Below are positions 57,871 to 64,000 of a stretch of 64,000 nucleotides of DNA, in pieces. Every line of letters begins with the position of its first letter. Position 1 is the first letter of the stretch. The stretch spans positions 299,001-363,000 of the forward strand of contig NC_090148.1 of assembly GCF_017916325.1 (NCBI RefSeq), in the 5' to 3' direction. Below the pieces are notes generated by a model, which saw nothing but the letters and a program-made list of their open reading frames with translations, was not told the origin of the DNA and searched no databases. The translations under genes were made by a program, and so were the position numbers. The stretch is from Leishmania martiniquensis (taxonomy: Eukaryota; Euglenozoa; Kinetoplastea; Trypanosomatida; Trypanosomatidae).

Positions 57871-58773
57871 TTTTGCTCAGCTCAGCTCGGGGAGGGGAGG
57901 GGGAAGGGGCGGAGAGACGGCAGTTACGAGTCGAAGGGAGCGTGGGCGATGACTCCAGCGTTGCTGCATACGTCCGTCAGAGAGCGGGAGAGGGAGAGAG
58001 GTGCCTCATACCAGCGCCCACCGCGATGAAGCCTAGCCGAATCCGACCCGGTGAGAACAGCGCGCGACGGCCCTTTTTGCTGCTGTGCATGTTGGGTGGT
58101 GTGCGTGTGTGTGTGTGTGACGCAGAGGGTGAGGGCAAGAGGAAGAGAGAGCGAGTGAGGGGAAAGGGGTGGGGGTGGGCATTGGGCCTGCACATCATCG
58201 CCGCACACAGGAGGAGTGTGCGTGTGCGCATCACGAGCCCAAATGCGCATCCGATGGCCGACGGCGCAGACCCGCGCACATTCAAGCCGATGCGGCCACG
58301 CGCGCGTCCGCTCATTGACGACGAGCACCTCCCCGTCCTTGCGGCGTGTATCGGCCTCTCTGTGCGTGCATGTTCGTCATGGCTTTAGCACGGGACTGCG
58401 ATTTGTGGCCCTCTCGTCTGCTCTGTGCGAGTCCCTGAAGTGATAGCGAAGGCGGAGGATCGCAGTGGTGATCGCCTTGACTCAAACGTTGCGACTACAT
58501 AGGCGCAGCCACAGCCGCGCTCAGCCGTGCGCACGAGAGGGTACACGCACCGATTTGGACGCTCGCCGGCATCAGGCCAGAGATGGTGCGTGCGGGCGCG
58601 AGAGAGAGGGAGGGAGGGGGAGAGAGCTGTGCGCCACAGTGACGCTTCGACACCGACATCAGTGAACTCCTGTTGGCTTCCGCCACCTCTTCACTCCGTC
58701 TAGTCCCCTACACCGAGTGCCTCTCCCGCATCACGAACAACTGGACACGCTCGACAAGCACCGCAGCGGGCTG
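57871..58773. other. Intergenic spacer, nothing specific
   Basis: Leader of the 377-aa gene and 3' UTR of the protease gene. (GT)n near 58105-58119, otherwise mixed sequence. No accepted frame or RNA gene seen. Confidence 0.5.
57886..57912 (-). promoter_or_regulatory. Candidate SL acceptor of the 377-aa gene
   Basis: Minus-strand CGCCCCTTCCCCCTCCCCT tract, first AG at 57886-57887, about 15 bases before the ATG at 57870. Confidence 0.5.
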
Positions 58774-61700
58774 TCATGCACGTTGACGTCTCCGCTTCTG
58801 CAAGAACGACCACGCACGCCACAACCACAAGCCGAGGAGGACGCCTGCAGTAGCCATGAGCTGACCAAGCACTACTGGATGCTGCATCCACCGCAGACTG
58901 AGGAGCAAGTCGTTCAATGGCAGCAGGCGATTTATCAATGAGGTCTGCTGCGCTGGCTGCTGCATCGTTGGTTGACCACTCCGCCAGCCTACAGTGGTAC
59001 GTTGAGGCTTCGAGTAGGAGTTGTCCGCGGCGCCGGTGCTCGAAGGCGACATATTACTGTCTTCCAGATGCACGCGCCAGTCTCCGTGGTAGCTCACCAT
59101 CAGAGCACGCATCATTTTGGCCGTGGCGGCATCCTGCCCGGCTTTGTAGATGTCTTGAAATCGATCCCGGCCTTCCAGACCGTCGAGGAACGCCACCGCG
59201 CCGCTTGCTGTGCTCTCCATCAAGGCGGCCCACAGTCGCCACACCACCTCGCCCACATGCGCGCGCTTTGGCGCTGTTCCGAGGAGGTCATCGGCGCCGG
59301 TGTCCTCTGCACTGTCAACGTCAACCGTCCACGCGCCGGCCTCGAGCGTGAGGCTTGTGCCAGGGCTGGTGTCTGCCGTGCCGCAATGGGCGGCTGGGGC
59401 CCATGTGCGCGCCTCACAGTGGAGTTGCGCAGCGTCCCGCCAGCGGTGCCAGTTTCCTGTGTGTGCCCACAGCAGCAGCTCCTTTACTACTTCGACGCAC
59501 AGGGAGCTCTGCGTTGACTCGGCTTGGAGGAGGCGCTGCCCATCAGGAGAGCGTGCAAAGCACTCCCACGTAGCACACCTAGCCGGGGGTGGCGATGACG
59601 ACGCGGACGGCGGATAGAGGAGGCCTTCCAGCTCATCCAGGGTGTCCTGAGCGTGGCGGTCTGAGGTGGAGAGGCAGTCCGAGTCGGTCACGATGGCTAT
59701 TCGTCCACGTCGGAAGCGACAGGCAGGGGCGGCGGCGGCACACGTGGTGGGTGGTGGAAGTGCGAGGAAGCCCAGGATGCCATGCGTGAGGCGTGGGGTG
59801 ACTGCGCTTGCGTTGGCTTTGTCTGGCGCCCGTTGGCCGGCCTCGACCGGCTTCAGTCCGCCGATGCGGACCGGATGCCCCTCTCTCCTTCCCATCAGCA
59901 CATCTTCCCAGCCGTCCACCACCACCGCTGCGCCCTCTGCCCTCCCAGACGCAGACGACGAACCGCCGCTTGTGCCGACGATGGTACGCTTCACGAGGCG
60001 CCGCTGCAGCTGTGCCCAACTCAGCAAAACATTGCACATGACAGCCTCACCGGCCACCGTTGAAGGCACCGTCTGCGCGCTTGATGGGCAATCAGTGGAG
60101 CGGGTGCCGCCACCGCTGGAGTTGACGTTGGCCTCGCGCAGCTCCTTCGACGCCCCAGCCGAGGCAATTCCCTTTCCCTCCTGTTCCACGGCTGCCTGCG
60201 CGGGTAGACGCCACTGCAGCACACCAGCGGCGCGGAGGTGCCCAAGTGAGCGGAGATCCGCCGGCTTCGCCAATGTGCTCACGCCGCCGCCGCCGCCGTA
60301 CGTAGTGGCCCCATGGCCATCCGGCCCGCTTCCCCCTGCCGGCGCGGCAGCGCTCACCACGAATACACCGTCTATCACCAGCTCTTCGCTCAGCTCAAAC
60401 AGTCGCGCAGGCCTCACGTCTCGCAGTCCCTCGCTGGTCTGATTGGCTGCAACGTTGCAACCGCTGCCGTTGCTCATAGCCCCTGATGCAGCCGTCACCT
60501 CCGACAGCCAACGGTTCCATGATGGCACGTGACTAGAGCCCGGCAGACCGCGGGTGGAGCTGTTTGCCAGTCGCCTATACGCCCGCAGGTGGCGCACCAC
60601 GTTCCTGTCGCCATCCACATCGGCCGCTGCCTCCGACGCCTCGGCGCCGCTACCGCGGCGAGAGCGATCCGTCTCATACAAATTTTCGTCGCGCGTCCAG
60701 TGTAACTGTGCCGCCACATCGGCGCTGTACCACTCCGTTACCAGAAGAATGTTCAGGCCATCTGCTGAGCAGTTCGCGCCTCCGCTGAGCACCGCATGAG
60801 TCAAGAGGCGCCGCATGCCAGGCGTTAGCGGCAGCTCCGGGTCAACGATGATCAGCGTGCCGACTTGGGCCAGCGCATCCGCTGGTGCCATCTGCCTTGC
60901 GAGTGAGGCGCTGGACAAGCGCTTTGCGGAGGGGGACAGCGCGGCGCTACCGCCGGCTTCGATGGAAGAGGCCATGGCGCTCATGCGCAGTAGCGGAAAC
61001 GTCCCCACCGCCATCCCAAGTGTGTGGCGCAGGTAAAGCCACAGCAGAGAGAGGTTTGTGTGTGGGTGGTCGCCGCCGTTCGCCTCGGCGTAGGCCCGCT
61101 CATCGCCCTGGCGCCGTGGTCCACGCCGCGGAGCCACGCCAGCAGTGGACTCGTGCGGGTCGTCGCCAGCGATGAACAAGTCCGAGGTGGCCTTTGGAGG
61201 GTTGAACCAGTCGAGGCTCGTGTCAATCAGCACTCGCTGCGCGCGGGGTGGGGGCTGTACGACGCGAACAGCGAAAGGCACGGTCAGCGTGGGTTGAGAT
61301 GAGGATTCACCGGTGAAGATGTGCAGCGCACCCTCGACGTCTAGGGCGCGAAACAGGTGAAGGAGCGGAACGCAGCTGTCCGTGTCTTTTGGCACCTCCG
61401 CACCGTTCCTCGTATGCCACTCGTCAGGGCTGCCGTGGCTGTTAGCAGACCTCTGACCAGGCGCAGCGCCTTTCGCACCACTTTGCGCTTTCTTCCCCCT
61501 TTCTCGCCGCACGACCACTGTCTCGCGTGCCGCGTCGTAGCAAAGACGCGTGTGTGCGGACGTGGGGGATGAGATGGCGACGGAGAGGCTGAAGGAGGTC
61601 GGCGGCGGTGACGGCTGCTGCTTGCCCAAGTAGGAGCGCGTCCGCGACCTGCTCGCCACCACCGTGAGCTCCGTCGCTACGCGTAGAAGCCGGCGCGTCC

Positions 61701-64000
61701 ACCGCTGCTGCGTGCGCCGCCGCTTCGTTGACGGAGGCTCACCGTTTCGCATATGGCGCGGCCCCAGAATCGCATCTTCACCCCCCTCCACTTCGCCTCC
61801 AGTGAAGGATGTGCGGCTCGAGGCGTATCGTGCCGACGAGTTCAGAGGCGACGCCGAGCTGTGCGAGCGTGCACGACGGTCATCTGGCACACCACTCGAG
61901 AAGAGGGGGATCGACTGGGCGCCGTGATGACAGCTACTGTTCGTTGATGGATGAGCCTCACGCGCACGCGCGTATCCGCTAACTTTGGTGAGTGTATATG
62001 CCACGCGGGCATACGGCCTTGCTGACTCAAGGCGCGCCGCTTTGCCACGTGGCGCTGCTGCAGTGTCAGGGGAAGCGCAATCGGCGGCAGCGGAGGCTGG
62101 GGAGGGGCAAAGGTGTATGGATATGTTCAGCAGCACGGGTGTGGCGCCGGGGTAGACTGGGAGGTCCGAAAAGGGCCACCAGTACGCGGCGGGCTGGGCT
62201 TCAAGGGGCACACCGGGTAGAGCCGGCAGCGGCGAGACGACATCTGCCGCCCCGGCCGGATCATGCGGAGGTCGACAACGCTGCGGAATCCCGACACCGA
62301 TGCTGCTGGTGTCACTTGGCATCTCACACCCAATGCGTACGAATGGTGGTATCGCGAAAGAGTCGCAGGTGCGCAAGGGGTCGGGTGCATTGAGGCTCGT
62401 GGGCGCGCGTGTCCCTGCGATGATGGCGTGCAGCGCGCGGAGTGGCTGCACCTCGCCCGCTCCTTGAGCGAGAATGCTGACTCGCGACACGTGAAGGTAG
62501 CGAGCGTAAAGCTGCAGCAGCGGTACACCAGCCAGCACTCGGCGAGGATGCTCATGGGCCGCCGTTGCTGAGGGGTCGCTGTGCGCAGCTGCCGCGGGTG
62601 GGGAGTGAGGCGATAGGGGCGGTGATGCTGCAGTTTCCACTAGCGGAGTAGCCGTGCGCAAGATCGCCGCGCGGACCCGCAGCGAGTCAGAAATGCGGGT
62701 GATTCGATTCTGACGGAGGCTGTCGAGAGCACTACCTTTGGTGATGTTCGGTGCTGTGACAACGGACCTAGATGACCGTGCCGCCTCGAGGCAGAGCACC
62801 ACGACTCCCGCCACGATAGGGGCAGCAATGCTCGTCCCAGATGCAGAGCGCAGCTGCAGCGCTGGTGAAGCATGACGCATTCGTGGCGTTACAGCGGCGA
62901 ATGCCGCTGCCGACACGCCTTGAACAGCCCACACGTTTTGGCCGAGAGCGATGAGGTCCGGCTTCGCACGACCAGCACCAAAGGGCAGCTCCCACGTCGT
63001 GGGGCCGCGCCCGGAGAAACGCGCCACAGACTTGTCGCCGCCACCCGCGGAAAAGGACTCAGCGAGGTCGCCGAGAACGCTTGCCGAGCGGCTGAGGTGA
63101 GAGAGGGCATGTGCCGCGGGGTCGCCCCGTGCATGGGTGCCGAGAGTGCGTCGCGTTCGCGTCGCCCGGCGGGACGTACCATGCCTTTCGATTCGAAGGG
63201 CGCCAACGGCCAACACATCGGGCATGTCCGCTGGGCTTTGCACGCTGCCGAAGCGCAGCCTGGCATTGCCGGCGGCCGCCACGACGATGACGCCGTACTC
63301 ATGCATAAGCCGGTATAGCCTATCCTGCACCTGTGAGTTATCGTAGTAGTCTTCGCTGCCGTAGGAGAGACTAATGACATCCACAGTCGCGTCGCGGCGG
63401 CGGCGGATGTGCGAATCGGATGTGTTCCACACGCCGCGTAGACGACCTGCTTCGCCTTCCTCAGCTTCGCGCAGCAGCGTATCGAGGGCGTGGACAAGGT
63501 AGCGTTGCTGCGTGCGCTTGTGTCGGTCAAAGACGCGAAACACACGCACGGTGGCGTCAGGAGCCAGTCCGAAGTACTGACCAGTCAAGCAGAGGCCCCC
63601 TTCACTGCTGCACCGCGCAGACTTTTTCGCCGGCTTTCCAGTCAGCGGCGGCACAGCGAGATGCCCTGCCAGCACGCTCACGCTGCGCGTCCCGTGAGCG
63701 CAGCCGGCATCTTCGCACGCCACCCCAGGTATGACGCTAGTGCAGGTGACGGAGTTGCGGCTGCGCTCGGTGATGCCGGCGCACAAGCCGGTATCCAGCA
63801 ACGCCACGCGGATGCCGCGGCCCGAGAAGCAGGTAAGCCGCTCTGCAGAGTCCTCGGAGGTGACGACCCCCGTCAAGCTGTGGATGCAGCGCGCACCGTA
63901 AGTGCCAAGGTAGTAGTCGCGCGGATGCACGCTGGGTTCATCAGCGTATGCATCGGCGAAACCGCGCGCAGCTCGCGTGGTCAGCGGCCATGGCCCTTCC
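58774..64000 (-). CDS. Subtilisin-like (S8) membrane serine protease, site-1-protease type; 5' end outside window
   Basis: The frame is open from the right edge (no ATG in the last 23 codons) to the stop at 58774, so about 1741 C-terminal residues are visible and the signal/propeptide is missing. The catalytic triad is complete. Asp is in RVALLDTGL (codon 63793-63795), His in CAHGTRSVSVLAGH (63694-63696) and Ser in SASGTSIAAPIVAG (62830-62832). The oxyanion Asn is in AAAGNARL (63265-63267). Supporting motifs are VDVISLSYGSED and FSGRGPTTWELPFGAGRAKPD. A very long luminal-type region follows the protease domain, then one membrane span (about 58805-58876) and a short basic tail (QKRRRQRA). This is the layout of site-1 protease/SKI-1, which cleaves membrane-protein precursors in ER/Golgi. 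Leishmania species are known to have a large subtilisin linked to peroxidase-system maturation; identity with that gene is not proven here. Confidence 0.92.
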   Translation of the reverse strand, partial: EGPWPLTTRAARGFADAYADEPSVHPRDYYLGTYGARCIHSLTGVVTSEDSAERLTCFSGRGIRVALLDTGLCAGITERSRNSVTCTSVIPGVACEDAGCAHGTRSVSVLAGHLAVPPLTGKPAKKSARCSSEGGLCLTGQYFGLAPDATVRVFRVFDRHKRTQQRYLVHALDTLLREAEEGEAGRLRGVWNTSDSHIRRRRDATVDVISLSYGSEDYYDNSQVQDRLYRLMHEYGVIVVAAAGNARLRFGSVQSPADMPDVLAVGALRIERHGTSRRATRTRRTLGTHARGDPAAHALSHLSRSASVLGDLAESFSAGGGDKSVARFSGRGPTTWELPFGAGRAKPDLIALGQNVWAVQGVSAAAFAAVTPRMRHASPALQLRSASGTSIAAPIVAGVVVLCLEAARSSRSVVTAPNITKGSALDSLRQNRITRISDSLRVRAAILRTATPLVETAASPPLSPHSPPAAAAHSDPSATAAHEHPRRVLAGVPLLQLYARYLHVSRVSILAQGAGEVQPLRALHAIIAGTRAPTSLNAPDPLRTCDSFAIPPFVRIGCEMPSDTSSIGVGIPQRCRPPHDPAGAADVVSPLPALPGVPLEAQPAAYWWPFSDLPVYPGATPVLLNISIHLCPSPASAAADCASPDTAAAPRGKAARLESARPYARVAYTLTKVSGYARAREAHPSTNSSCHHGAQSIPLFSSGVPDDRRARSHSSASPLNSSARYASSRTSFTGGEVEGGEDAILGPRHMRNGEPPSTKRRRTQQRWTRRLLRVATELTVVASRSRTRSYLGKQQPSPPPTSFSLSVAISSPTSAHTRLCYDAARETVVVRRERGKKAQSGAKGAAPGQRSANSHGSPDEWHTRNGAEVPKDTDSCVPLLHLFRALDVEGALHIFTGESSSQPTLTVPFAVRVVQPPPRAQRVLIDTSLDWFNPPKATSDLFIAGDDPHESTAGVAPRRGPRRQGDERAYAEANGGDHPHTNLSLLWLYLRHTLGMAVGTFPLLRMSAMASSIEAGGSAALSPSAKRLSSASLARQMAPADALAQVGTLIIVDPELPLTPGMRRLLTHAVLSGGANCSADGLNILLVTEWYSADVAAQLHWTRDENLYETDRSRRGSGAEASEAAADVDGDRNVVRHLRAYRRLANSSTRGLPGSSHVPSWNRWLSEVTAASGAMSNGSGCNVAANQTSEGLRDVRPARLFELSEELVIDGVFVVSAAAPAGGSGPDGHGATTYGGGGGVSTLAKPADLRSLGHLRAAGVLQWRLPAQAAVEQEGKGIASAGASKELREANVNSSGGGTRSTDCPSSAQTVPSTVAGEAVMCNVLLSWAQLQRRLVKRTIVGTSGGSSSASGRAEGAAVVVDGWEDVLMGRREGHPVRIGGLKPVEAGQRAPDKANASAVTPRLTHGILGFLALPPPTTCAAAAPACRFRRGRIAIVTDSDCLSTSDRHAQDTLDELEGLLYPPSASSSPPPARCATWECFARSPDGQRLLQAESTQSSLCVEVVKELLLWAHTGNWHRWRDAAQLHCEARTWAPAAHCGTADTSPGTSLTLEAGAWTVDVDSAEDTGADDLLGTAPKRAHVGEVVWRLWAALMESTASGAVAFLDGLEGRDRFQDIYKAGQDAATAKMMRALMVSYHGDWRVHLEDSNMSPSSTGAADNSYSKPQRTTVGWRSGQPTMQQPAQQTSLINRLLPLNDLLLSLRWMQHPVVLGQLMATAGVLLGLWLWRAWSFLQKRRRQRA

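Noticed and set aside
63930..64000. Treating the GTG at 63928-63930 as the start of the protease
   Set aside because: Nuclear trypanosomatid genes start at ATG, and the frame remains open with protein-like sequence to the window edge, so the gene is 5'-truncated by the window.
1..64000. CRISPR arrays, tRNA or rRNA genes, insertion sequences
   Set aside because: No regularly spaced repeats, cloverleaf-like A/B-box pairs, rRNA signatures or transposase frames were seen; the DNA is eukaryotic.

Overview
The window looks like nuclear DNA of a trypanosomatid, most probably a Leishmania-type species (subfamily Leishmaniinae). It is GC-rich. All 20 genes I accept are on the minus strand, with no introns and no operon-style overlaps. 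They are separated by 0.5-3.6 kb spacers full of (CA)n, (CT)n, (TA)n and homopyrimidine runs. This is what a polycistronic transcription unit resolved by spliced-leader (SL) trans-splicing and polyadenylation looks like. On the coding strand several starts are preceded by a polypyrimidine tract and a first AG, and I used these to choose starts. No tRNA, rRNA, CRISPR or strand-switch region was seen.

Layout from left to right (transcription runs right to left). 1-493: N-terminus of an acidic protein leaving the window. 1483-2478: unknown protein. 3976-5559: mitochondrial M16-family (MPP-alpha/bc1 core-like) protein. A 3.6 kb spacer. 9203-11293: CCCH zinc-finger protein with a polyQ run and a histone-H1-like tail. 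12300-13271 and 13996-15756: unknown proteins. 16869-19550: leucine-rich-repeat protein. 21177-25772: 1531-residue coiled-coil protein. 26609-27436: GT25 glycosyltransferase. 28382-30544: TRM1 tRNA dimethyltransferase. 31438-32880: actin-related protein. 33434-35200: katanin-like (LisH + AAA) ATPase. 36176-38089: probable mitochondrial protein. 39254-44257: double-length AMP deaminase. 45196-46668, 47653-49026, 49780-50757: nucleolar-like, RNA-binding-like and membrane proteins of unknown role. 51817-55575: giant GT69/CAP59-type glycosyltransferase. 56737-57870: unknown. 58774-64000: subtilisin/site-1-protease-like membrane protease, 5' end outside the window.

The genes do not form a single pathway, as expected of a trypanosomatid cluster. 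Themes are nucleotide and tRNA metabolism (AMP deaminase, TRM1), secretory-pathway glycosylation and proteolysis (GT25, GT69, S8 protease), cytoskeleton (ARP, katanin-like) and mRNA regulation (CCCH protein).

The most striking observation is that the AMP deaminase is an internal tandem duplication: a catalytically degenerate deaminase-like half is fused in front of the metal-binding half. Second are two near-perfect hairpins (arms of 19 bp and 13 bp) just upstream of the polypyrimidine tracts of two unrelated genes. Others are a TRM1 whose zinc cysteines are split by about 127 residues, and an actin-related protein with an 85-residue insert in one surface loop.
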